NCBI GenBank assembly: GCA_021154885.1
Contig: JAJKHS010000012.1
Location: 1 to 54,892, forward strand
DNA: 54,892 bases
Direction of reading: 5' to 3'
DNA from: Thermoanaerobaculum sp.
GTDB lineage: Bacteria; Acidobacteriota; Thermoanaerobaculia; Multivoradales; UBA5704
The first letter of the stretch is position 1. Every line of letters starts with the position of its first letter. The notes beneath the pieces were generated by a model, which made no database searches, was not told where the DNA came from, and saw nothing but the letters and a program-made list of their open reading frames with translations. Below, piece after piece: positions 25,758 through 34,321 of this stretch. The position numbers were made by a program, and so were the translations under genes.

Positions 25758-25929
25758 CGCAGGTAAGTATACCCGCGGACACCGTCTACCGCGATCTGCG
25801 CTCCCCGGACCGTCACCGTTCTGGCGGCGAAGGGAGCGACTCCCGGCCCAATCCTTGCACACCCCCCTTGGGGCCGCAGCCGGGCTCCGGCCCCAGCTTG
25901 TCGCTGCCCGGCCCAAGGAGGATCATTCC

Positions 25930-26142
25930 ATGGCTGAGATCCGAGTCGAGAGGAAGAGAGGCATTCCCGTCTGGCTAATCCTGGTCGCCCTGATCGTCCT
26001 CGCGGTCATCGTCTGGGCCATCTCGTCGCTGCGTAACCGCGGACACCAGCAGGAGATCGACCACACGGCCCTGGCGGCGCCGGCTCAGGTCCTCGTCCTC
26101 GAAGCCCAGCAGATCTTCGTGCCCGGCGCCCGGTGCGCCTGA
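25930..26142 (+). CDS. Small membrane protein, MAEIRVER family
   Basis: The 70-residue protein starts at ATG 25930 after AAGGAGG. It has a basic N-terminus (MAEIRVERKRG), one membrane helix (about 12-32, PVWLILVALIVLAVIVWAIS) and a polar C-terminal tail ending FVPGARCA. The first eight residues are nearly identical to those of the protein at 45864-46094, which also has a helix in the same place, so they form a local family. The 3' half of the gene is duplicated at 28547-28700. Function is unknown. Confidence 0.72.
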   Translation: MAEIRVERKRGIPVWLILVALIVLAVIVWAISSLRNRGHQQEIDHTALAAPAQVLVLEAQQIFVPGARCA

Positions 26143-26170
26143 AGGGGGCGGGGGCCGCTCAAGGCGCGGC
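26015..26170 (+). repeat. Direct repeat, copy 1 (intact context)
   Basis: About 156 bases covering the 3' half of the small membrane gene, its stop and the last codons of the convergent gene. It recurs in the same orientation at 28547-28700 with roughly 90% identity by eye. The two copies bracket the carboxypeptidase-regulatory-like gene. Confidence 0.85.
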
Positions 26171-28336
26171 GGCCGGATCGATCACCACCTCGCGGTCGGC
26201 CGTCAGCTCGACGGGCTGCTCCTGCACCTTCTTCCTGAGATCCTCAATCCGCAGCCGGTAGGTCCCTGCCTGGAGGCGCTCGAAGTGGAAGACTTCGTCG
26301 TGGCCATACAGCGGATCCTTGATGAGCTCACTGCCGTCGGCATAGAGGAGCGTGGCTCGGAAAGGCTCGCCCGGATGCGCGGAGCGGACCGTGAGGGTGA
26401 GGTCCCCCACGTGGAAGTCGAGGTCGAGCGTGGCCTCGGTGGTGCCGGGGGGAATGTGGATTTTCCCGCTGGCCATCCTGTCTGGTTCCATCCAGGAATG
26501 TCGCGCGCGAGTTGCGGTGACCGTCCAGTCTCCGGGCCAGAGGCCCGTCAGGCGGTATTGGCCCTGGTCGGCGCTCCAAGCGCCAGCGAGGTAACCCGGA
26601 GGCCCTTTGGCTCCAAGGGACCCGATCGTCTCGGCCGGCTCCAGTCCCAGAAGCCGGCCGGTGAGGACGATGTTCGTCCCCAGTTGGATTTCGACGCCTG
26701 CGACCGTCTCCCCAGCGACGACGATCGGCTGCTCCGGCTCCCGGCTGGAATAGCCTCCCGCCGAGACGTGAAGGGTGTAGGTGTCATTGGTCACGCCGAC
26801 CGTGAAGGAGCCATCCGCCAGAGTCTGGGCCTGAAAGTGTACGCCGGGACTTCCACTGAACCAGAGGTCCGCTCCCTCGATCGGCTCGCCTCTCGGGCCG
26901 GTGACCCGTCCCCGGACTTTGAAGACGGGAGGGAACTGGAGGTCGTGCACCACCTCCTTCAGTCCGGGGGGCGGGGTGAGCTTTTCCAGGACGAATCGGT
27001 CTGCGGCGGCCTCAGCCCCTAGACTCCACTCCCCCGGCGCAAGGTCGTGGACCTCGAATCGGCCTTCGGAATCCACGCTTATGTCGTGTGTGGAGACAGC
27101 GTCCGACACCTCCAGCCTTTTCAACGTTTTGGGGTCGATCCCCAGAATGTGGCCCTTCAGGGTCCTGCCATAGCCAAGGCGAATCTCCAGGCCCTCGACC
27201 GATGTCGCGTCCACCGCCACGCCTTCGATCTCCTGGGGAGCGAATCCAGCTTTCTCGATTTTCAACCTGTAGACGTCCTTGGACACCTCCACAACGAACG
27301 AGCCATCGGCCAGGGTCGTCGCTTGAAGTCTTTGAAACAAGGACGAGATGTGGATGAGCGCCTCGCCGATCGGCGCGCCGTCCGGCCCGACCACCCGGCC
27401 GCGGATCTCGCGATAGGATGTGGGATCCAGGACAACATCGACCTGTGTGCCCCCGGGTGGAACCTGGAGTGAAACCTCCTTCGTTGCGTACCCGGTATAA
27501 CTCACTTCGAGTCTCGGCTCTCCAGGCTCGATCCCTTCGACGAGGAATTTTCCGTCTTGGTCGGCCGTGACCTCGGCATGGCTCCTAGGTCCTCTCATAG
27601 TGATTGAGGCGTAGGCGATGGAGCGGCCTTCCGGATCGGTGACGTGGCCGCTCACCGTCGTCCCGGAATCCAATCGGATCTCCACTCCAGCCAACCCCTC
27701 GGGAGGGATGGTGAAATCCCTGAGGCTCGTCGAAAGGTATCCACTTCGGGTGGCGGTCACCTCGTACAACCCGGGCGCTTCCAGTTCCACGGTGAAAGCT
27801 CCCCCGGGGCCGGAGAGAGCCGAGCTGTCGAACTGACACGGCGGGTCCGGCAGGATGAGATCGCCCGGAGGGGGGCCGTAGAGCCCCGCGAAGATCCGCG
27901 CGTCGGAGAGGGGTTCGCCCTTGGCGTCCACCACGTGCCCGGCGAGATGGATGACGGGGGTGAGCACGGTCCACAGCGCCTCGGACACCGGCCTTTTCGC
28001 AGGAAACTCCTTCGGCACGTAGCCCTGGCGACAGGCCCGGAGTCTCTCACTGCCCCCCACGGTCCGGTCGCGCAAATCATAGCTTCCATCTGGGCCCGTG
28101 ACCGCGGCAGGCCCTGCCTCGAAAGTGGCAGAAGTTATGTCGCCGTAATAGTCGGGCACCACCCAGATCTCCACACCCGCCACCGGGCGGCCTCCAGGAT
28201 CGATGATCCACCCCGCGGCCCGCGTCCGGCCTTCCAACGGGTCTTCGACGGGAATTTCGGCAGCCGGGACGCGGCCGCACGGCACTGCGACGACCACAGC
28301 GAGGCCCATCAGGAATCGAACGAGTCGGGAGGTCAT
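26159..28336 (-). CDS. Secreted protein with repeated carboxypeptidase-regulatory-like domains
   Basis: The 725-residue protein has a signal peptide (about 1-25, RVPAAE). It is a string of about six Ig-like CarboxypepD_reg domains, each with the pattern of a GxVxDxxGxP strand, a DGSF turn and a YxLxxxxxGY strand (for example GRPVAGVEIWV, DGSFVVEV, DGSFTVGV). There is no peptidase domain and no TonB-receptor barrel. Such proteins are abundant in Acidobacteria and are thought to be surface-exposed or periplasmic, binding polysaccharide or protein. Substrate unknown. It converges with the small membrane gene, 16 bases apart. Confidence 0.85.
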   Translation of the reverse strand: MTSRLVRFLMGLAVVVAVPCGRVPAAEIPVEDPLEGRTRAAGWIIDPGGRPVAGVEIWVVPDYYGDITSATFEAGPAAVTGPDGSYDLRDRTVGGSERLRACRQGYVPKEFPAKRPVSEALWTVLTPVIHLAGHVVDAKGEPLSDARIFAGLYGPPPGDLILPDPPCQFDSSALSGPGGAFTVELEAPGLYEVTATRSGYLSTSLRDFTIPPEGLAGVEIRLDSGTTVSGHVTDPEGRSIAYASITMRGPRSHAEVTADQDGKFLVEGIEPGEPRLEVSYTGYATKEVSLQVPPGGTQVDVVLDPTSYREIRGRVVGPDGAPIGEALIHISSLFQRLQATTLADGSFVVEVSKDVYRLKIEKAGFAPQEIEGVAVDATSVEGLEIRLGYGRTLKGHILGIDPKTLKRLEVSDAVSTHDISVDSEGRFEVHDLAPGEWSLGAEAAADRFVLEKLTPPPGLKEVVHDLQFPPVFKVRGRVTGPRGEPIEGADLWFSGSPGVHFQAQTLADGSFTVGVTNDTYTLHVSAGGYSSREPEQPIVVAGETVAGVEIQLGTNIVLTGRLLGLEPAETIGSLGAKGPPGYLAGAWSADQGQYRLTGLWPGDWTVTATRARHSWMEPDRMASGKIHIPPGTTEATLDLDFHVGDLTLTVRSAHPGEPFRATLLYADGSELIKDPLYGHDEVFHFERLQAGTYRLRIEDLRKKVQEQPVELTADREVVIDPAAAP

Positions 28337-28840
28337 GGTGGGGGACTAAGCAAGGATGATTCCAGGGGATCTTCCGAGGGAAATCCCTGGAGGAGAGAGG
28401 TTTACTGTTCAAGAAGGTGGAGACGGGTGTTCAGATTTGTGGACGGCGGCGATCACCGCCCATACACCAGCGCCCGCAGCCGCTTCACGGCTTCGGGATC
28501 GAGCGGCGCCCGCTCGCGGCGGGTGATCCCCAGGGTCTTCCGGGCCGGGCCATCTCGTCGCTGCACAACCGCGGGCACCAGCAGGAGATCGACCATACGG
28601 CTCTGGCCAGGCCGGCGCAGGTCCTCGCCCTCGAAGCCCATCAGATCTTCGTGCCCGGCGCCCGGTGCGCCTGAAGGGCCGGAACCCCTCAAGGCGCGGC
28701 CCGCGCCTCCTTCTCGGTCTTGACCAAGCACGCGGACCCCGGGGAGGAGGCTAAGCTCGCGTGTCAGCTCATCTTGTCGCAGGATATTGACTAAATTCTT
28801 AGATGCGCACAGAATAGTTGGAAACATAGGAGGACACGTG
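28337..28840. other. 504-base intergenic region with a duplicated gene fragment
   Basis: The stretch contains the second copy of the direct repeat (28547-28700) and no intact gene. An antisense frame (28453-28869) ends in LDPEAVKRLRALVYGR, which faintly resembles protein tails, but it lacks a start signal and overlaps the repeat; I do not call it. Confidence 0.5.
28547..28700 (+). repeat. Direct repeat, copy 2 (truncated gene fragment)
   Basis: This copy of 26015-26170 encodes AISSLHNRGHQQEIDHTALA and the same end FVPGARCA, but lacks the start codon and membrane helix. It is thus a dead fragment of the small membrane protein gene. It includes the first bases beyond the stop, so the duplication extended past the gene. 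Confidence 0.8.
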
Positions 28841-29164
28841 ATGAAGGCAAGCATCTTCGCAGGTCTCATCGCCCTCGCCGCCGCCGGTTTTGCTCAGACG
28901 CCGAGCGACGCTCCAGCCGTGCCGACCGTGCTCTTAAGCCCCTCCACAGCCATCAGCGCCAGTACAATGGCCCCGGACGACGCCATCTTCGCATCGAACA
29001 GGCGAATCACCCCGAAAGCAGGCTGCTCCGCGCAATGCGGCCCCGTGATGATAATGTGCTTGGGTTCGCCCTGCTCGGGCGAGGACCGCAACTGCGCCCT
29101 AGGTGAGAGGGGGTATGTCACCTGCGCCGGAGTTACGACCCTCTGCCCTTCCCCCTGTCCTTAG
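28841..29164 (+). CDS. Small secreted cysteine-rich protein
   Basis: The 107-residue protein starts at ATG 28841 after ATAGGAGGA. A signal peptide (1-19, ending AAAGFAQ) is followed by a low-complexity Ser/Thr/Ala spacer. The C-terminal 47 residues hold eight cysteines (GCSAQCGPVMIMC, then PCSGEDRNC, VTCAG, LCPSPC). The spacing suggests four disulfides after export. No family is recognised; it could be an extracellular toxin-like or RiPP-like peptide. It is alone on its strand. Earlier in-frame start codons lack a ribosome-binding site. Confidence 0.7.
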   Translation: MKASIFAGLIALAAAGFAQTPSDAPAVPTVLLSPSTAISASTMAPDDAIFASNRRITPKAGCSAQCGPVMIMCLGSPCSGEDRNCALGERGYVTCAGVTTLCPSPCP

Positions 29165-29288
29165 ACCGGAGATCCGTCGCTGCTCTCGAAGATCGATCTT
29201 GGGTTCAATCTGATCGGATAACTGGGCAGGGCGGCGGGCAGTTCAGAGCCGACGCCCTCCCCTCAGGCCCCTCGGGAGAATGCCGAAC

Positions 29289-30401
29289 CTACGCCTTCCC
29301 CTCGAACATCGCCTCCGTCGGCAGCGTCTCCGGCCCCTTCTCCGTGCACACCGCGTAGTGGGAGGCGTACATCGACACCCCGGCGTACTCTCCTCTTTTG
29401 TTCAAGATGTAGAAGTTCAAGTCGAAGGCCGGCCGGCCGCGGTCGTTGAGCAGGCGCTTCTCGACGGTGTTCGCGACGACACGTTTGAGCGCCTCCATGC
29501 CGGCGTCCTTGGGGTGGGCGCCGCGGCGCATGGCCTCGACGATGAGGAAGGAGGAGAGGTTGTAGAGATTGGCCTCGCCCCGGCCGGTGGAGCCCGCGGC
29601 GCCGATCTCGCCGTCCACGTACAGGCCGGCGCCTAGGATGGGCGAGTCGCCCACGCGGCCCGGGATCTTCCAGGAGAGGCCGCTAGTCGTCGTCACGCCG
29701 CAGATCTCCCCCTTGGCGTTGACGCCATCGCAGTTAATGGTGCCCCAGAGGTGCTCCTGGCGGATGAGCCCCTCGCGGACCATCTGCAGCGCCGCCTGGT
29801 GGCCCGCCTCGGCACGTTTCCGCGGATCGAGGTAGTGGCTCGGGTCGACCCGGCGCTTCCAGTCGAGCCAGAGGCGGCGGGACTTCTCGGTGTTGAGGTC
29901 GTCCTCGATCTTGAACCCCAGATTGCGGGCGAACTCCTGCGCGCCCTTGCCGACCAGCAGGTGGTGATCCGTCTGCTCCAGGACCGCCTTGGCCACGAGC
30001 GACGGCGTTCGCACCCCTTCGAGCGAGGCCACCCCTCCCGCCTGGCGCCGCGGCCCGTGCATGCAGGACGAGTCGAGTTGCACGACCCCCTCGGCGTTCG
30101 GCAGGCCGCCATACCCGACGCTGTCCTCTTGCGGGTCGAGCTCGAGGATGTTGACGCCCGCGACCACGGCGTCCAGCACGTCGGACCCCTGCGTGATCAT
30201 CCCGAACGCCTTCTGGACGCCGGTCACGTCGCCGCCGTTCTTGAAGACGTTGCCGTTCGCCGAGGAGATGACGACCGGTCTGGCGCTCTTCGGGGCGATC
30301 ACGGCCGGAGCCTGCCCCAGCAACGCCTGTGGGACTGCCGCCGTCAGTCCGGCCGCGGCGCCCGCGCGGATGAAGTCGCGACGGTTCAGCTTCTCGATCA
30401 T
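29289..30401 (-). CDS. N4-(beta-N-acetylglucosaminyl)-L-asparaginase (glycosylasparaginase family)
   Basis: The 370-residue protein starts at ATG 30401 after CAGGAGG. The N-terminus has a twin-arginine signal (NRRDFIRAGAAAG), so it is exported folded. It is an N-terminal-nucleophile hydrolase: GRVGDSPILGAGLYVD and GAAGSTGRGE match glycosylasparaginases. By alignment with HDTIGM, the self-cleavage site is Gly220-Thr221 in WGTINCDG, making Thr221 the nucleophile; Gly rather than Asp precedes it. It would release asparagine-linked sugars or hydrolyse asparagine derivatives in the periplasm. It is divergent from the FG-GAP gene. Confidence 0.9.
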   Translation of the reverse strand: MIEKLNRRDFIRAGAAAGLTAAVPQALLGQAPAVIAPKSARPVVISSANGNVFKNGGDVTGVQKAFGMITQGSDVLDAVVAGVNILELDPQEDSVGYGGLPNAEGVVQLDSSCMHGPRRQAGGVASLEGVRTPSLVAKAVLEQTDHHLLVGKGAQEFARNLGFKIEDDLNTEKSRRLWLDWKRRVDPSHYLDPRKRAEAGHQAALQMVREGLIRQEHLWGTINCDGVNAKGEICGVTTTSGLSWKIPGRVGDSPILGAGLYVDGEIGAAGSTGRGEANLYNLSSFLIVEAMRRGAHPKDAGMEALKRVVANTVEKRLLNDRGRPAFDLNFYILNKRGEYAGVSMYASHYAVCTEKGPETLPTEAMFEGKA

Positions 30402-30536
30402 CGTCCGGCCTCCTGTGATGTTGCGCCCTGGGCATTCTAGATGAGTGGGGCACACAGATGCACTCTCGATCCGCCGTGCCATGGTACTGTGTCTTCTCGG
30501 TGACAACTTGAAAATGCGACGTGGACGCGCAGCGTG

Positions 30537-31691
30537 ATGGCTTTTCGGCACCTTCTTTCAATTCTCCTGTTGCCCACGACGGTCACTCTCGTGGTGCCCG
30601 CCCTCAACTCGCCCGGGCTTGGCGAGCCGCGTCACTTCCGGGTCGGGTTCGCTCCGGCGAGCGCCGCCATCGCGGATGTCAACCGCGACGGAAAGCCCGA
30701 CCTCGTCATCGCGAACAGCGGGAGCAGTGACGTGACGGTGCTCCTCGGCGACGGCAAGGGCGGCTTTGCGCCGGCGGCGGGCTCGCCTTTTCCCGCGGGG
30801 AAGAACCCGAATGACATCGCGGTGGCCGACTTCGACGGCAACGGGACGCTCGACCTCGCTCTGCCGAACCACGACACGCACGGCGTCACCGTCCTCCTCG
30901 GAAACGGCAAGGGAGGCTTCAGTCCGGCCGCGCGCTCGCCCGTCACGGTCGCGAGCCGCCCGCACCCGCACGGCATCGCTGCGGGCGACTTCAACGGCGA
31001 CGGCAGGCTCGACCTCGCGGTCGAGAGTTGGGGTGACAACGCGGTCGAGGTCCTTTTCGGCAACGGCAAGGGCGGCTTCGCATCGCCCGGCCGCATGTTC
31101 CCGGTCGGGCGGATGCCGTATCAGCGGCTCCGGAGCGCCGACGTCAATCGCGACGGCAAGCCGGACCTCCTGACGACCAACTTCGAGGGGAGCAGCGTGA
31201 GCGTCCTCCTGGGAGATGGCAAGGGCGGCTTTACGAAAGCGCCCGGCTCTCCGTTCCCTGCGGGACGCTCTCCGTTCTGCCAGGCGATCGCGGACATGAA
31301 TGGGGACGGGAAGCTCGACATCGTGGTCGGCGGCTTCTCCGGCCACCCTGAGGACCCCTCCGCGGACGGTGTCAGCGTCCTCCTCGGCGACGGAGCGGGC
31401 GCTTTCCGGCTGCTCGCGGGTTCGCCCTTCGCGGCAGGGCGCACGCCCGTCGCCGTTGCAGTGGGCGACTTGAATGGCGACGGTGTTGCGGAGATCGCGG
31501 TGGCGAACATGGCCGGAGATACCGTCACCCTCCTCGCGCGCGGGTCGAACGGGCGCTACCGGACGACCGCGACGATCCCCGCGAGCGGGGCGGAGGCGGT
31601 CGCCATCGGCGATCTGAATCACGATGGCAAGGGAGACCTCGTCATCGCCGCGCTGAAGGGCAATGAAGTGCTCGTAGTCCTTGGCCGGTGA
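30537..31691 (+). CDS. Secreted FG-GAP/VCBS seven-bladed beta-propeller protein
   Basis: The protein of 384 residues starts at ATG 30537 (a GTG directly before it is possible). After a signal peptide come seven repeats of an FG-GAP/VCBS blade, each with a calcium-binding loop: DVNRDGKPDL, DFDGNGTLDL, DFNGDGRLDL, DVNRDGKPDL, DMNGDGKLDI, DLNGDGVAEI and DLNHDGKGDL. Most blades also carry VLLGDGKGGF. Seven blades give a closed propeller with no other domain. Such proteins bind carbohydrates or proteins outside the cell. The ribosome-binding site is weak. Confidence 0.9.
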   Translation: MAFRHLLSILLLPTTVTLVVPALNSPGLGEPRHFRVGFAPASAAIADVNRDGKPDLVIANSGSSDVTVLLGDGKGGFAPAAGSPFPAGKNPNDIAVADFDGNGTLDLALPNHDTHGVTVLLGNGKGGFSPAARSPVTVASRPHPHGIAAGDFNGDGRLDLAVESWGDNAVEVLFGNGKGGFASPGRMFPVGRMPYQRLRSADVNRDGKPDLLTTNFEGSSVSVLLGDGKGGFTKAPGSPFPAGRSPFCQAIADMNGDGKLDIVVGGFSGHPEDPSADGVSVLLGDGAGAFRLLAGSPFAAGRTPVAVAVGDLNGDGVAEIAVANMAGDTVTLLARGSNGRYRTTATIPASGAEAVAIGDLNHDGKGDLVIAALKGNEVLVVLGR

Positions 31692-31702
31692 GTCAGCCCG
31701 TG

Positions 31703-31733
31703 GATGCCGCGCTCCGCACGGGAGCGCGGCATC
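31703..31733. terminator. 13-bp perfect hairpin between convergent genes
   Basis: GATGCCGCGCTCC (31703-31715) pairs with GGAGCGCGGCATC (31721-31733) around a five-base loop. It lies between the stop of the FG-GAP gene (31691) and the stop of the radical SAM gene (31750). It is likely a terminator serving both genes, although no T tract follows. Confidence 0.7.
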
Positions 31734-31749
31734 GAGCTGCCGCCAAGCT

Positions 31750-33993
31750 TCAGGCAGGAACGGCTTCAGGAGAGGAGGGTGCCGTCTCTGGCGTCTGGAC
31801 GACGATTTCGCTCACGATTTCCGCCTCAGGGACCCGGGGAACGGCAAGGCTGGTGATCATCAGGATGCCGTTCTCCTTGAGCGATTCCAGGAATTCGGGA
31901 GCCAAACCGAGCGCCACAAGGTCCTGCACCAGGCACGGCGCCGAGCTCAGAGCCGAGAGCGCGGGACCCGCTTCCAGGGGCACGAAGGCATGCTTCATCG
32001 TCACGATGTCCACCACCAGGATGCTCTCCACGCCGTCGTGGAGGACCATGCGGGCGGCCGTATAGGGCGACAGGCAGACCGCGTTGGCATTGTAGATGTC
32101 GTTGGCATAGAAGCCCGGACGGACCTTGGGCTCCGTCCGGCTGGGATACGAGATGTGCCGGGCTTCGAGCTGCTGCATGAAGGCATCGTGCCGGTCGCGG
32201 TTGAAGAAGGCCTCCGCGTGGCCGTCCGAATCCGCGAGATTGAGCGTCAGGAACTCCATCGTGCCCTCGTACTCGGCTTTCTCCTCGTCGGTCAGGATGA
32301 GCCCGTGGGCAAGGGCCGTTTCACTCTTCGCACGCCCGAGATGAATTCCCCTGCCGATCTCCTTGATGTCGAGGTTGGCAACCGACCAGGATTCCCCATC
32401 CGCATAAAGGAACACGTCCGGCGAGTTGGACCTCTTGTGCGAGGCGGTGACGGAGCGGGCGATCTGGAACTCACCCAACCGTTCCATGCCCTGGTTCGGG
32501 CCGGTGACGTGGCAGAAGATGTCGTTCGTCAGGTCGCGGAATTGCGGCGCGATGTCCAGATAGCGCTCGTCCCACTTGTGCGGCACGAGGCCGGCTTCCG
32601 AGAGATCGGCGAAGAGCGGCTGTCCGGGAGAGATGATGAACGGCTCGACGTTGACGCGGAAGGTCTCCGGGTACTCCCGCCGGATCTCGCTGAGGACCAG
32701 GGCGGTCTTGAGGAAGCGCTCCCGGGTGTCGCCGGGAAAGCCGGGAATGAAGCCGGCGACGACGTGCCGGATCCCCACGCCGAGGAAAGCTTTCAGCGCC
32801 TTGACGTTGTCCGCTTCGGTCCGCCGCTTGTTCATCAACTTGAGAGTCTCGTCCGAGAGCGACTCGACGCCGATGAAGACGAAGTCGCAGCCGGCCCTCT
32901 TCAGCAGGTTGGCGGTCTCCGTGTCCATCTGGGCGCGCATGAACCCGCCCCACTTGACGTTGAGCTTGCGCCGGATGACCTCCTCCGCGAACTCACGGAG
33001 AGGCTCGAGCTTGGCGTTCAGCAGCGAGTCCATGAACCAGATCCGCTCGGCGTTGTAGCGGCGCGAGATCTCCTCGAAGCCGTCGGCGACATGCTGCGTA
33101 TTGCCCTGCCGCATCCGCTTCCAGAAGACCCACTCGCTGCAGAAGGTGCATTTGTCGGTGCAGCCGCGAGAGAGCTCATAGGTCACCGTCCGTAGTCGAT
33201 GTTCTTTCGACCAATAGGAGGGGAGGGACATCTGATCGAAAGCCGGCACGGGCAGATTGTTGAGCCGGAGCAGGGGGCGCTCCGAGGTTTGGAACTCTCC
33301 GGTCGAGTGGACGAAGCGCATGGTGCCCGGGACGGCCTGAGCGGGGACGCTGCGCTCCTGGCGGAAGGCCTCGTAAAGCCGCAGCAGGGTTTCCTCACCT
33401 TCCCCCAGCGCGACGAAGTCGGCGAGACCGGCGCGCAGCGCGAGCTTGGCGGACGTCTTGCTCTCCGTCGTCTGCGGTCCGCCAAAAACGATCAGTGGCG
33501 GCTTGCGGCGCCGCTTCAGATGGGCCGCGGCCATGAGCGTGGCCAGGAAATTGGAGCTCCAGACCGTGAACCCGATGAAGTCGATCTGGCCGAGCTGGGA
33601 GAAGAACGACTCGACGAAGCGATTCATCGACAGCAGATAGCTATAGAGGGTGTGAGGGTTGATTCCGCGCTCGAGGCAGTACAGCTCGAACCGCTCATCC
33701 ATCTCCGGAGCGAGGTCCCGCGACTGGGTGAAGTTGTCCAGGAGCTTCAGGACCAGGGGCAGGTCCGGAACGTCGAGGACATAGGTCTCTCCGAACACGC
33801 CGCAAGGGTTGTAGGTGGGGGCGTAGGCGTTGGGGACCCAGAGCCGCAGGTCCAGGAAGTCGAAATCGTTACAACCTTGTGACCTCAGATATCCGAGCAA
33901 CGCCGCGGGCCCCAGGGGGGGAGCCCCCTTGGAGAGGTAGGGCGGCACGATGCACAGGAGATTCGGCTTCAGGGAGAGCTGTGGTTGCGGCAT
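31750..33993 (-). CDS. B12-binding-type radical SAM protein
   Basis: The 747-residue protein starts at ATG 33993 after GGAGGT. The N-terminal part (about 10-220) is a Rossmann-like cobalamin-binding-type domain with [24 protein letters not shown] and [11 protein letters not shown]. The radical SAM core (about 268-480) has the cluster motif C278-x3-C282-x2-C285 ([10 protein letters not shown]). The last 250 residues are unlike standard methylthiotransferases; the final part (LPLEA-like segment near 680-730) could be a winged-helix, PqqD-like domain, but this is uncertain. It resembles RiPP-maturation and other class B enzymes that methylate or rearrange. No precursor gene is obvious. The substrate is unknown. 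Confidence 0.85.
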   Translation of the reverse strand: MPQPQLSLKPNLLCIVPPYLSKGAPPLGPAALLGYLRSQGCNDFDFLDLRLWVPNAYAPTYNPCGVFGETYVLDVPDLPLVLKLLDNFTQSRDLAPEMDERFELYCLERGINPHTLYSYLLSMNRFVESFFSQLGQIDFIGFTVWSSNFLATLMAAAHLKRRRKPPLIVFGGPQTTESKTSAKLALRAGLADFVALGEGEETLLRLYEAFRQERSVPAQAVPGTMRFVHSTGEFQTSERPLLRLNNLPVPAFDQMSLPSYWSKEHRLRTVTYELSRGCTDKCTFCSEWVFWKRMRQGNTQHVADGFEEISRRYNAERIWFMDSLLNAKLEPLREFAEEVIRRKLNVKWGGFMRAQMDTETANLLKRAGCDFVFIGVESLSDETLKLMNKRRTEADNVKALKAFLGVGIRHVVAGFIPGFPGDTRERFLKTALVLSEIRREYPETFRVNVEPFIISPGQPLFADLSEAGLVPHKWDERYLDIAPQFRDLTNDIFCHVTGPNQGMERLGEFQIARSVTASHKRSNSPDVFLYADGESWSVANLDIKEIGRGIHLGRAKSETALAHGLILTDEEKAEYEGTMEFLTLNLADSDGHAEAFFNRDRHDAFMQQLEARHISYPSRTEPKVRPGFYANDIYNANAVCLSPYTAARMVLHDGVESILVVDIVTMKHAFVPLEAGPALSALSSAPCLVQDLVALGLAPEFLESLKENGILMITSLAVPRVPEAEIVSEIVVQTPETAPSSPEAVPA

Positions 33994-34321
33994 AAGTAGC
34001 GACCTCCGGACTCATGGACGTAAAATTTCCGGTATATGGAGTCGTTCTCAGGGTTCTGCAAGGGCGTGCTGCACCATCATCCCTACCCGGAAGGGCGGCG
34101 CGGAATCCTTTACCCTGAAGGGTGCAGCGAGAGATCCAAGGAGGGACAATGGCGGCCGAGATCAGAAACGGTCGAAGTATTTAGATACGAAGAGCCTGAA
34201 GGCTTGGCACCTCACAAAATGGCCGGCCGTGCGCTGGAGCGGCCGGCACCCGTCTTGCGCATGCAAATTGCACGTCTCCCCGCAGCGCTGTAACCACGAT
34301 CGGGTGCGAGGGAGAGAGTCG
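33994..34321. other. Divergent intergenic region with a short leader-like ORF
   Basis: This 328-base region separates the radical SAM gene from glgX and must hold both promoters. It contains REP-like motifs (CCCGGAAGGGCGGCG near 34086 and CCCTGAAGGG near 34113) and an 11-codon ORF at 34149-34184. Longer frames through it are extensions of glgX without ribosome-binding sites. Confidence 0.5.
34149..34184 (+). other. 11-codon ORF with strong ribosome-binding site
   Basis: AAGGAGGG (34138-34145) precedes ATG 34149, and the frame reads [11 protein letters not shown] then TAG. It could be a leader peptide for glgX, a decayed gene start, or chance. One-base frame changes would open longer reading frames toward glgX. 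Confidence 0.3.

Noticed and set aside
28453-28869. 138-codon minus-strand frame with a protein-like tail
   Set aside because: It overlaps the duplicated fragment and the start of the Cys-rich gene and lacks a ribosome-binding site; only the last 20 or so residues look protein-like.
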